DNA from: Streptomyces naganishii JCM 4654
GTDB lineage: Bacteria > Actinomycetota > Actinomycetes > Streptomycetales > Streptomycetaceae
Reading direction: 5' to 3'
DNA: 64,000 nucleotides
NCBI RefSeq assembly: GCF_014650575.1
Contig: NZ_BMVF01000013.1
Coordinates: forward strand, 165,164-229,163
The first letter of the stretch is position 1, and every line of letters begins with the position of its first letter. Position numbers and translations under genes: made by a program. Below, in pieces: positions 9,040-16,703 of the stretch. Below the pieces are notes generated by a model, which saw only the letters and a program-made list of their open reading frames with translations, made no database searches and was not told the DNA's origin.

Positions 9040-10164
9040 ATGGCCCGGGCGATCTGGTCAGGAGTGATCACCTTCGGGCTCGTAGCCGTCCCCGTGGGCC
9101 TCTACACGGCGACCGAGGACCACACGGTCCACTTCCACCAGTTGCAGCGCGGCACCTCCGACCGGATCCGCAACCGGCGGGTGAACGAACGCACCGGCGA
9201 GGAGGTCGCCGCCCGCGACATCGTCAAGGGCTACGAGATCGACCAGGGTCAGTACGTCGTGGTGGAGCCGGACGAGCTGGACGAGATCGCGCCGGGCCGC
9301 TCGCGCACCATCGACATCAGCGACTTCGTCGACCTGGAGGCGATCGAGCCGGTCTACTTCGACCGCACCTACTACGTCGCCCCGCGCGGCGAGGAGTACG
9401 GCAAGGTGTACGAGCTGCTGCGCGCGGCGCTGGCGGAGGCGAACAAGGCCGGGATCGCCACGTTCGTCATGCGCAGCAAGCAGTACCTGACCGCGCTGCG
9501 CGCCGAGGACGAGGTGCTGGTGCTGCAGACCCTGCACTGGGCGGACGAGGTCCGCGACCCGGGCACGGAGCTGCCCGAACTGCCCTCCGGGCGGGTGGGG
9601 CGCGGCAAGCAGCTGGACATGGCGCTGGAGCTGGTCGACGCGCTCAGCTCCGACTGGGACCCGTCCCGCTACCGCGACACCTACCAGGAGAAGGTGCGCG
9701 AGCTCGTCAAGGCCAAGGCGGAGGGCCAGGAGATCGCGGTGTCGGAGGAGCCCCCGGAGGCGACCAACGTCATCGACCTGATGAAGGTCCTCGAGGGCAG
9801 CCTCCAGGCCGCGCGCTCCGGCCGCGGGGAGCCGGCCTCCCGGACGACGGGGAAGACGGAGACGACGGGGAAGGCGGGGAAGGCGGGGAAGGCGGCGGAG
9901 GCAGGGAAGGCGGAAAGAGCGGGCAGGTCGGCGAAGGAGCCGACGCGCAAGGCCCCGCCCAGGAAGGCCGGGGCCTCGTCGGAGCGGGGCCGCCGCAGCG
10001 CGAGCACCTCCAAGCGCGAGCTGCAGGAGCTGAGCAAGGCGGAGCTGTACGAGCGGGCGAGCGAACAGGACATCCCGGGCCGCTCGAAGATGAGCCGCAA
10101 GGACCTCATCGACGCCCTCGCGGGCGGAAGCGGGGCCCGCGGCCGCAAGAAGAGCGCCGCCTGA
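9040..10164 (+). CDS. ku: Non-homologous end joining protein Ku
   Basis: 374 residues. Residues 1-260 are the bacterial Ku core, starting MARAIWSGVITFGLVAVPV and including YYVAPRGEEYGKVYELL and FVMRSKQYLTALR. It forms a ring that binds DNA ends and recruits LigD. The tail from ~285 is a Lys/Ala/Gly-rich low-complexity linker with GKAGKAGKA repeats, followed by a Rho-N/SAP-like helical motif (SKAELYERASEQDIPGRSKM) and a basic end. Such tails in Streptomyces Ku proteins increase DNA binding. No ligD is near, so its partner is encoded elsewhere. The 237-bp gap to the divergent ABC genes should hold both promoters; no clear consensus boxes were seen. Confidence 0.95.
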   Translation: MARAIWSGVITFGLVAVPVGLYTATEDHTVHFHQLQRGTSDRIRNRRVNERTGEEVAARDIVKGYEIDQGQYVVVEPDELDEIAPGRSRTIDISDFVDLEAIEPVYFDRTYYVAPRGEEYGKVYELLRAALAEANKAGIATFVMRSKQYLTALRAEDEVLVLQTLHWADEVRDPGTELPELPSGRVGRGKQLDMALELVDALSSDWDPSRYRDTYQEKVRELVKAKAEGQEIAVSEEPPEATNVIDLMKVLEGSLQAARSGRGEPASRTTGKTETTGKAGKAGKAAEAGKAERAGRSAKEPTRKAPPRKAGASSERGRRSASTSKRELQELSKAELYERASEQDIPGRSKMSRKDLIDALAGGSGARGRKKSAA

Positions 10165-10242
10165 TTCAGACCATCACGGACCGCTCCATGCCCAGCCAAC
10201 CAGTCGGCGGTTGTGCGGGGAGCCGATCCGCGGCGGCGCGGC

Positions 10243-10707
10243 CTAACCGCACTTGCGCTTCCAGCTGTGCCACTTGCCGTCCTTGAAGGTGTTGCAGTAC
10301 GAGGTGCTGCCGGCCCAGACCGTCACGGCACGCCAACTGGCGATCCTGGCCCAGCCCCCCGTGTTGTCGGCGCGTCCGTGGCCCGGCATCTCCTTCCAGC
10401 CGTCGGCGGCGCGCCAGGTGTGCCAGATCGTGCGGTTGGCGGCGACGACGAACGTCTCGTCCGTCGTCCCGTTCCCGTCCCAGTCCACGTCCAGCACCCT
10501 GGTGCCGCACTTGTAGTAGCCCTTGTTGGCCCAGCGGGTGATGGCGCAGCTGCCGGCGGCCACGGCGTTCTCGCCCGCCGCGGCGGGCCGGACGACGGTC
10601 CGGTCGGCGCGGGCCGGGGCCGCCGTGGCCGCGACGGGGAGCAGGCCGACGGTCAGCCCGGCCAGGGCCACCGACATCCCCAGTCCGGCCATGTGTCGTG
10701 AAGGCAT
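10243..10707 (-). CDS. Small secreted protein, unknown function
   Basis: 154 residues. ATG at 10707 is preceded by GGGGGA at 6-nt spacing. A signal peptide covers about residues 1-35, with likely cleavage after ATAAPARA. The mature part has four Cys and many Trp (ITRWANKGYYKCG, TIWHTWRAADGW, KWHSWKRKCG) and a short DVDWDGNGTTDETFVV segment resembling a calcium-binding FG-GAP/dockerin-like DxDxDG loop. I do not recognise the family. Trp spacing and two probable disulfides suggest a small extracellular domain. Convergent with ku. Confidence 0.7.
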   Translation of the reverse strand: MPSRHMAGLGMSVALAGLTVGLLPVAATAAPARADRTVVRPAAAGENAVAAGSCAITRWANKGYYKCGTRVLDVDWDGNGTTDETFVVAANRTIWHTWRAADGWKEMPGHGRADNTGGWARIASWRAVTVWAGSTSYCNTFKDGKWHSWKRKCG

Positions 10708-10842
10708 TTCGATCCCCCAATGTGTTGGTGCCTCCGGTCGGGTCAGAAGGCTACGAGGAAGAGGGCTGTCGCACGTGCGCCGTGGGGTGGAGTTCGCGGT
10801 CAACCTTCGGCGTAGGCGCGGGTAAACCCCGGCGGTAGGGCC

Positions 10843-10932
10843 GGGGGCCGATTCCGGGCGGGGGGTCGTTTCCGGGCGCGGGTTCGTTTCCGGGCGCGGG
10901 TTCGTTTCCGGGCGCGGGTTCGTTTCCCGGGG
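10843..10932. repeat. Five tandem 18-bp repeats
   Basis: Five consecutive 18-bp units, consensus CGGGTTCGTTTCCGGGCG. The three inner boundaries are near-exact and the outer copies diverged. Each unit holds a CGTTTCC core. The repeats lie between the secreted-protein gene and the SGNH hydrolase gene, 20 bp upstream of an AT-rich inverted repeat. They could bind a protein in phase with about 1.7 helical turns or simply be slippage products. Confidence 0.85.
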
Positions 10933-10950
10933 CGCGCGTGCGACGGCGCC

Positions 10951-10981
10951 ATTTAGCGATTTGCCTAAATCCATTAGGTAA
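10951..10981 (+). promoter_or_regulatory. AT-rich overlapping inverted repeats, candidate operator
   Basis: An island of low GC contains ATTTAG (10951-10956) pairing with CTAAAT (10965-10970). Overlapping it, TTGCCTAA (10961-10968) pairs with TTAGGTAA (10974-10981), 7 of 8 bases. It sits directly before the SGNH hydrolase start, where a repressor would cover the promoter or ribosome binding site. No cognate regulator gene is adjacent. Confidence 0.5.
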
Positions 10982-11000
10982 CCGCATGATGGGTTTCGCC

Positions 11001-12173
11001 ATGAATGCTGACCCTCACCTCATCACGACTCCCGTCACCGCCGCCCTCCTGCGCGGCGCCCTCGACGTCGAACGCACCGCGTACGGCCTGCTGCCGCACC
11101 GGCTGCCCGCGTGGGCGCGCCGACAGATTCCCGACGACCAGCTGGCCATGGCCGAGGCCCAGCCGTCCGGGGTGCGCGTGGTCTTCCGCAGCCGCGCCAC
11201 CACCGTCGAGCTGGACACGCTGCCCACCAAGAGGGCCTACCGAGGTCTGCCGGCCCCGGCGGACGGCGTCCACGACCTGCTGATCGACGGCCGTCTCGCG
11301 GCACAGGCGACGGTGACCGGAGGCAACCTTCGCGTCATGGACGTGACCACCGGGTCCGTCGAGGTACGCGAAGGACCGCCCGGCACCGCCCGGTTCGCCG
11401 GGCTGCCCGCCCATGACAAGGACGTCGAGATCTGGCTCCCGCACACCGAGACCACCGAGCTGATCGCCCTGCGCACCGACGCTCCCGTCGAGCCGTTGCC
11501 GGACCGTGGGCGCAAGGTGTGGCTCCACCACGGCAGTTCCATCAGCCACGGCTCCAACGCCACCCATCCGACCGCCACTTGGCCTGCCCTGGCAGCGGCC
11601 CGCGGTGGAGTGGAACTGGTCAACATGGGGTTCGGCGGGGGCGCGCTGCTGGACCCGTTCACCGCTCGCGCGATGCGGGACACCCCCGCCGACCTGATCA
11701 GCGTCAAGCTCGGCATCAACGTCGTGAACGCCGACGTGATGCGTCTGCGCGCCTTCGTTCCCGCGGTCCACGGCTTCCTGGACACCATCCGCGAGGGGCA
11801 TCCGACCGTGCCGCTCCTGGTGGTCTCCCCCATCCTCTGCCCGGTGCAGGAGGACACCCCCGGCCCCCTGATGCCCGACTTCGACGGCGGCACCCCGCGC
11901 TTCAAGGCCACCGGCGACCCGGCGGAACGCGCCGCCGGGCGCCTGACGCTCACCGTCGTCCGCGAGGCCCTGGCCCGGATCACCGCCGAGCGGTCGGCCG
12001 ACGACCCGCACCTGCACTACCTCGACGGCCGCGAGCTGTACGGCGAGCAGCACTACGCCGAGCTGCCCCTGCCGGACGGGATCCACCCCGGCCCGGAGGG
12101 CCACCGACGCATCGCCGGGAACTTCACCCGGCTCGTCTTCGGCGCCGACGGCCCGTTCCGCTACGAGGCCTGA
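11001..12173 (+). CDS. SGNH/GDSL-family hydrolase
   Basis: 390 residues. The N-terminal ~170 residues are a beta-rich accessory domain. The catalytic domain opens with KVWLHHGSSISHGSNA (block I, nucleophilic Ser), followed by NMGFGGGALLDPF (block II Gly), KLGINVVNAD (block III Asn) and LPDGIHPGPEGHRRI (block V Asp-x-x-His), so the Ser/Gly/Asn/His set is complete. Expected activity is ester or acetyl-ester hydrolysis, perhaps of decorated glycans. No signal peptide is visible, so it is probably cytoplasmic. Of three possible ATGs (10986, 10989, 11001) the last best fits where the conserved domain begins; ribosome binding sites are weak for all. It ends 25 bp from the convergent MFS gene. Confidence 0.8.
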   Translation: MNADPHLITTPVTAALLRGALDVERTAYGLLPHRLPAWARRQIPDDQLAMAEAQPSGVRVVFRSRATTVELDTLPTKRAYRGLPAPADGVHDLLIDGRLAAQATVTGGNLRVMDVTTGSVEVREGPPGTARFAGLPAHDKDVEIWLPHTETTELIALRTDAPVEPLPDRGRKVWLHHGSSISHGSNATHPTATWPALAAARGGVELVNMGFGGGALLDPFTARAMRDTPADLISVKLGINVVNADVMRLRAFVPAVHGFLDTIREGHPTVPLLVVSPILCPVQEDTPGPLMPDFDGGTPRFKATGDPAERAAGRLTLTVVREALARITAERSADDPHLHYLDGRELYGEQHYAELPLPDGIHPGPEGHRRIAGNFTRLVFGADGPFRYEA

Positions 12174-12198
12174 GACGAACCGGCGCCGCGTCACGGCC

Positions 12199-13539
12199 TC
12201 AGGGAGCCGCGGCGTCTCCTGACCGACCGGGCCGAGCGGCACCGGACGCCTCGACGCGGGACGCCGGCTCCGGCTCGTCGACGCCCGGGCGGGCGGTGCC
12301 GACGCGCGGCCGCGCGAGGACGCTGCGGCCATCGGCGTCACGCCCGTCCACGACACGGGTGCGGCCGTGCAGCCGCAGCGAGACGGCGGCCAGCGCGATC
12401 GCGGCCGTGGTCATCGCCGCCCCCGCCCAGGCCGTGGACGCGAAGCCGAAGCCGGCGTCGATCACCGCGCCGCCGAGCCAGGGGCCGCCGGTGTTGCCGA
12501 GGTTGAAGGCCGCGGTGGTCGTGGCCCCCGCCAGCGTGGGCGCGGCGACGGCGACGTTGAACATGCGCGCGTTGAGTGCCGGGGCGGTGTAGAACGCGGA
12601 GACGCCCAGCAGGAACGACAGGCCGACCACGGCCACCGGGCTCGTGGCGAACAGCGCCAGGGCGGCCAGCAGGACGGTCGACGCGGTGATGCCGGAGAGC
12701 AGCACGCCGAACAGGTGCGCGTCGGCCACCCGGCCGCCGATCGTCGTGCCGGTCAGCGCGCCGACGCCGAACAGCGCCAGAACGGTCGGCACCCAGCCGT
12801 CCGCCAGCCCGGCCACGTCGGTCAGCAGCGGGGCGAGGTAGGAGAAGGCGCAGAAGACGCCGCCCGCCGCGAGCGCGGTGATGGCGACGGACAGCCAGAC
12901 CTGCCGGTCGCGGTAGATGGCCAGCTCGCTCTTCAGCCCGCTTCGCCGCTCAGACACCGGGATGTGAGGGATACGGGTCACCACGCCGACGAGCGCGACC
13001 GCGGAGGCGGCCCCCACGGCCCAGAAGGCGGCCCGCCAGCCGAGGTGTTCGCCGAGGAAGGCGCCGGCCGGGACGCCCAGGACGTTTGCGATGGACAGTC
13101 CGCCGATCATCACCGCCATCGCGCGGGCCCGGGCGGTGGCCGGCACCATCGCGATGGCGACGGCGGCGCCGACCGCCCAGAAGCCCGCGCACGCCAGCGC
13201 GCTCAGCACACGCGATACGAACAGCACCTCGTACGTCGGCGCCAGCGCGCCCATGGTCTGGCCAAGGCCGAACACCGCGAGGAGCGCGACCAGAGTGGTC
13301 TTGCGCGGCAGCCGCAGGGTCGCGGCGGCGAGCAGGGGTGCGCCGACCACCATGCCGATCGCGAAGGCCGATATCAGCAGGCCCGCCCGCGGGATGGACA
13401 CCCCCATGTCGTCCGCGATGGGCGGCAGCAGCCCCGAGAGCATGAACTCGCTGGTGCCGAGCGCGAACACGGACACGGCCAGGACGTAGACGGCGAGCGG
13501 CATGCGGGGGGCAGCCGGGCGTGCGGGGGATGCGGGCAT
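12199..13539 (-). CDS. MFS efflux transporter, chloramphenicol/CmlR-AraJ type
   Basis: 446 residues with twelve predicted membrane segments. The start MPLAVYVLAVSVFALGTSEFMLSGLLPP and the following GLLISAFAIGMVVGAPLLAA match the DHA1 sub-group that includes Cmx/CmlR chloramphenicol and AraJ-like sugar or drug exporters. A charged LPRKTT loop sits between TM2 and TM3. The C-terminal ~40 residues are hydrophilic. The ATG at 13539 is one of several in frame; no good ribosome binding site precedes any, so the start may be leaderless. A drug-export role is likely, substrate unproven. Confidence 0.8.
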   Translation of the reverse strand: MPASPARPAAPRMPLAVYVLAVSVFALGTSEFMLSGLLPPIADDMGVSIPRAGLLISAFAIGMVVGAPLLAAATLRLPRKTTLVALLAVFGLGQTMGALAPTYEVLFVSRVLSALACAGFWAVGAAVAIAMVPATARARAMAVMIGGLSIANVLGVPAGAFLGEHLGWRAAFWAVGAASAVALVGVVTRIPHIPVSERRSGLKSELAIYRDRQVWLSVAITALAAGGVFCAFSYLAPLLTDVAGLADGWVPTVLALFGVGALTGTTIGGRVADAHLFGVLLSGITASTVLLAALALFATSPVAVVGLSFLLGVSAFYTAPALNARMFNVAVAAPTLAGATTTAAFNLGNTGGPWLGGAVIDAGFGFASTAWAGAAMTTAAIALAAVSLRLHGRTRVVDGRDADGRSVLARPRVGTARPGVDEPEPASRVEASGAARPGRSGDAAAP

Positions 13540-13718
13540 AACTGGTGCCAACCACACGTGACCTCGGCTCATTCCCGCCGCGCCCGGCGTCTCGGCCCTC
13601 GGACACCGCGTCCTCAGTGCCGCGCCAGACGCATTCTCAGTAGTCGCGTCCCGCCACGAACTGGCACGTGACTCCCCCACTCACGCCCACCGCGACCACC
13701 CCGCCAGACGGAGATCAC

Positions 13719-13775
13719 GTCCGTGCGTCCGCTCCGCACCGGCGACTTGGTACGGTGCGGGTGGAAGGCACGGAC
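13719..13775 (+). promoter_or_regulatory. Nested inverted repeat in the leader of the APH-like gene
   Basis: Outer arms GTCCGTGC (13719-13726) and GCACGGAC (13768-13775) pair perfectly. Seven bases inside on each side, CCGCACCG (13734-13741) and CGGTGCGG (13753-13760) also pair perfectly around an 11-base loop. The symmetric 7-nt internal loop and position 17 bases before the ATG suggest a structured 5' leader or a double operator. Confidence 0.6.
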
Positions 13776-13792
13776 AGTCGTGGCAGCGCTCG

Positions 13793-14671
13793 ATGGAGAC
13801 AGGGCAGGGGGGCCAGGCGACGGTGCAGGCGCCTGAGGCGCGACGGGCGGTGGCCGCGGCCATGTCGATCGCCTCGTCACTCGGCCTGACGGCCGGCGAA
13901 GCGGTCGTTCTTCACGACTCCAACAAGCTCACTCTGCGTCTGCTGCCCTGCGACGTCCTGGCCCGAGTCGCGCCCGCGGGGCAGCATCAGGTCGCACGGT
14001 TCGAAGTCGGGCTCGCTCAGCGGCTCGCCGCACGCGGGTGCCCTGTGGGCACTCCCGAGCCTCGAGTGGAGCCACGCGTCCATCCGCGTGATGGTTTCGC
14101 CGTCACGCTGTGGACCTATTACGCCCCCGTACCGCCCCGCGAGGTCCCGGCAGCCGGCTACGCCCACGCGCTGGAGCGGCTCCACGCGGGCATGCGCGGG
14201 CTCGACGTCCCCGCGCCGCACTTCACGGACCGGGTCGAGCAGGCCCAACGGCTCGTCGCGGACCGCCGACGCACCCCGGCCCTCGCCGACGCGGACCGGA
14301 AGCTGCTCGGCGGCACGCTGCGCGACCTGAGGCGGGCGATCGGCGAGCGTGCGGGCGCCGGGCAACTTCTGCACGGCGAGCCGCACCCGGGCAACCTGCT
14401 CAGCACGGAGAACGGGCCGCTGTTCGTGGACTTGGAGACGTGTTGCCGTGGCCCTGTCGAATTCGACCTCGCTCATGCGCCCGAAGAAGTCGCCGAGCAC
14501 TACCCGGGTGCCGATCCGCGCCTGCTGCGCGAGTGCCGGGTGCTCGTACTGGCGATGATCACAGCGTGGCGCTGGGACCGGGACGACCAGCTCCCCGACG
14601 GGCGCCGGCTGGGCGTGGAGTGGCTCGGCCGGCTCCGGGCGGCACTCGGCCGCGACAGCCCGGACGTTTAG
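13793..14671 (+). CDS. APH-fold phosphotransferase family protein
   Basis: 292 residues of the aminoglycoside/choline-kinase fold. The Brenner motif is HGEPHPGNLL, beginning at His194, and the metal-binding region is PLFVDLETCCRGPVEFDL. The residue normally the catalytic Asp (HGD) is Glu196 here, as in some actinomycete APH-like groups, so kinase activity on a classical aminoglycoside is uncertain. No ribosome binding site precedes the ATG at 13793; the next in-frame ATG is 13862. It converges on the Sua5 gene. Possible roles: small-molecule kinase or immunity to an antibiotic; neither is shown. Confidence 0.75.
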   Translation: METGQGGQATVQAPEARRAVAAAMSIASSLGLTAGEAVVLHDSNKLTLRLLPCDVLARVAPAGQHQVARFEVGLAQRLAARGCPVGTPEPRVEPRVHPRDGFAVTLWTYYAPVPPREVPAAGYAHALERLHAGMRGLDVPAPHFTDRVEQAQRLVADRRRTPALADADRKLLGGTLRDLRRAIGERAGAGQLLHGEPHPGNLLSTENGPLFVDLETCCRGPVEFDLAHAPEEVAEHYPGADPRLLRECRVLVLAMITAWRWDRDDQLPDGRRLGVEWLGRLRAALGRDSPDV

Positions 14672-14700
14672 AGCTGATCGCGACGTCCAGAGCTGATCGC
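14663..14700. repeat. 19-bp tandem duplication over the APH stop codon
   Basis: Two adjacent copies of GACGTYYAGAGCTGATCGC, differing at two pyrimidines. The first copy contains the TAG stop of the APH-like gene. Likely a replication-slippage duplication; no function inferred. Confidence 0.8.
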
Positions 14701-14726
14701 GGTCGGGCCTACGGCGTGCGGGCCGG

Positions 14727-15704
14727 TCACACAGTGGGCCGGGGCCCCGCGGCGCGGCGGAGCCGGTTGGCGATGGCCAGCCCCAGGCCCTCCTCCGCGG
14801 GCAGGGAGGCGATGATGAGGTCGCACCCCTGCTGGTCGAGTTCGCGCAGGAAGCCGTACAGCCCGCGCGCGTAGGCGGCCATCGAGGCGGGGACGGCCAC
14901 CACGGCGTGCGCCTTCACCGGGGTGCCGACGAGGGAGGCGGGGAGGAAGACGCCCACCTGGTGACCGAGTTCCTGCGCGAGCCGCGCCTCGTCGACGACC
15001 TTCTCGGGCTCGACGAGCACGACCCGCGCGCTCGGCGCGTAGTGGGACGGGTGCTGGCCCGGCACCCGGACACGGCTCGTCGCGGGTACCGCGAGCGGGT
15101 GCCCCAGTACGGCTTCGAGGTCCTCGCGCGTCACACCGCCGGGCCGGAGGATGCTCAGGGTGTCCCCCGTGGCGTCGACGATGGTCGACTCGACGCCGAC
15201 CTGGCAGTCACCGCCGTCCAGGACGAAGTCGACCGCGTCACCGAGCTCGGTGCGGACGTGATCCGCCGTGGTGGGGCTGACCGAGCCGAAGCGGTTGGCG
15301 GACGGGGCGGTGACGCCGCCGCCGAAGGCGGAGAGCAGGGCGAGGGCGACGGGGTGGTCGGGCACACGCACGGCCACCGTCTCCAGACCGCCGGTCGCTT
15401 CGAGGGGCACCCGGCGGCCGCGCCGCAGGACCAGGGTGAGGGGTCCCGGCCAGAAGTGCTCCGCCAGCAGGCGCGCGGCCTCCGGCACGTCCTCGACCCA
15501 CTCGTCCAGCTGCTCCGCGCCGCCGATGTGGACGATCAGCGGGTGGTTGGGCGGGCGGCCCTTGGCCTGGAAGATGCGGGAGACGGCGACAGGGTCCTCG
15601 GCGTTGGCGCCCAGACCGTAGACCGTCTCGGTCGGGAGAGCCACCAGGCCTCCCGCGCGCAGCACACCCGCCGCCTTCTCGATGTCACTGGCTTGTGCCG
15701 TCAC
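14727..15704 (-). CDS. tsaC: L-threonylcarbamoyladenylate synthase (Sua5 type)
   Basis: 325 residues. The YrdC domain spans about 1-200 with ALPTETVYGLG, GRPPNHPLIVHI, FWPGPLTLVLRR, VRVPDHPVA and APSANRFGSVSPTTADHV. A C-terminal Sua5 domain (about 225-325) follows a linker with PGQHPSHYAPSA, so this is the long Sua5 form. The enzyme makes threonylcarbamoyl-AMP from threonine, bicarbonate and ATP for t6A37 modification of tRNA. The GTG at 15704 has GAGAGGA 8 nt upstream; longer in-frame reading into the zinc-ribbon gene is not credible. If the organism has the usual prfC/hemK-linked copy elsewhere, this would be a second one. Confidence 0.92.
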   Translation of the reverse strand: MTAQASDIEKAAGVLRAGGLVALPTETVYGLGANAEDPVAVSRIFQAKGRPPNHPLIVHIGGAEQLDEWVEDVPEAARLLAEHFWPGPLTLVLRRGRRVPLEATGGLETVAVRVPDHPVALALLSAFGGGVTAPSANRFGSVSPTTADHVRTELGDAVDFVLDGGDCQVGVESTIVDATGDTLSILRPGGVTREDLEAVLGHPLAVPATSRVRVPGQHPSHYAPSARVVLVEPEKVVDEARLAQELGHQVGVFLPASLVGTPVKAHAVVAVPASMAAYARGLYGFLRELDQQGCDLIIASLPAEEGLGLAIANRLRRAAGPRPTV

Positions 15705-15823
15705 CCTCGCAGTCCTCTCACCGTTCGGCTCCCCCACGTTCCTACCATGTCGGCCCACTCCGGTCGAAAGCCGTCCGGGAGGTGGCGGAGGACCACGGGG
15801 CGCGGGAGCCGCCTCGCCCCGGC

Positions 15824-16483
15824 CTACCTCCGGGTGCCGCAGCCCGGGCAGAAGGCCGAGCCGGCGGGCAGCACCGAGGAGCAGGACCCGCAGTGTTCGG
15901 GCTGGGCCAGCCGGTGACCGCAGCCGGGACAGAAGGCGGAGCCGTGGGTCTCGGTGCGGCACTGGGGGCAGACCAGCTGCCGGGGCGTGGTGACGTCGTA
16001 GCTCTGACCGGCCTGCTGGCCGGCCGCGTACGCTCGCTGGGCGGCCATGTCGGTGAGTCCCTGCTGCTGGGCCGCCGTGGCCTCGGCCGCGGTGTCCGGC
16101 GCGCAGGCCAGGCACAGGCCCTGGGCGGCGTTCCAGCAGCGGGCGCACACGTAGTGGGTGCAGCGGGCGCAGCGGTTGAAGTGCCCCTGCGCGTTGCCGA
16201 TCGCCCGCTCGAAAGCGTGGTCGCGGGCGCGGCCCCATCCGGCGCCGGCGAGCCCTTCGGCGGCGGAGGTCAGCCCGCTGCCGGTGCGGCCGAGGAGCCC
16301 CCAGGCCACGTTGACCCCTTTTTCCAGCCAGCTGGCGGCGCGTTCCCCGCTGTAGGGCTCGAAGGGCGAGCGCCATGTGTCGTAGCACCGCGAGCAGGAG
16401 AACTCGAACTGGAAGCCCGCCCCGGTGCCGTCGCGCACGCACAGGTCACGGTAGTTGTCGCTGAAGTAGATCTCGCTGCTCAC
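15824..16483 (-). CDS. Zinc-ribbon protein with double C-terminal CxxC modules
   Basis: 219 residues with multiple paired cysteines: SCSRCYD, CARCTHYVCARCWNAAQGLCLAC in the centre, then LVCPQCRTETHGSAFCPGCGHR and HCGSCSSVLPAGSAFCPGCGTRR at the C-terminus. The last two are zinc-ribbon (DZANK/double zinc ribbon) modules. A middle stretch (GLLGRTGSGLTSAAEGLAGAGWG) is Gly/Ala rich and mildly amphipathic. GTG at 16483 follows GGGGGA. No catalytic motif is seen; probably a zinc-stabilised scaffold or adaptor. Function unknown. Confidence 0.7.
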   Translation of the reverse strand: MSSEIYFSDNYRDLCVRDGTGAGFQFEFSCSRCYDTWRSPFEPYSGERAASWLEKGVNVAWGLLGRTGSGLTSAAEGLAGAGWGRARDHAFERAIGNAQGHFNRCARCTHYVCARCWNAAQGLCLACAPDTAAEATAAQQQGLTDMAAQRAYAAGQQAGQSYDVTTPRQLVCPQCRTETHGSAFCPGCGHRLAQPEHCGSCSSVLPAGSAFCPGCGTRR

Positions 16484-16703
16484 GCAGTCCCCCCACATGT
16501 GTGCCGAACGTGAAGTCCTCGCGGAGGAGGACGCGGGGAGAACCGTACTGGTTTTCGCCATCGGCGGGTAACCAGGGTCATGAAACGTGACGTGACTTGG
16601 GGGAATCTTGCCCGGCCGGCGGGAACACCTGCGAAAAGGGCGAGTTGAGCCTCCCCGGCTGAGCACGCGTCGGCCCCGGCCGGCCCTCACCGCGGACCGG
16701 CCC

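Noticed and set aside
10843..10932. Coding repeat (PGNEPA-like hexapeptides on the minus strand)
   Set aside because: The frame has no ribosome binding site and lies upstream of the true signal-peptide start at 10707; a DNA repeat is the simpler view.
14727..16442. 571-residue frame joining Sua5 to upstream sequence
   Set aside because: The extra N-terminal part is an out-of-frame reading of the zinc-ribbon gene. The GTG at 15704 has a good ribosome binding site and matches family length.
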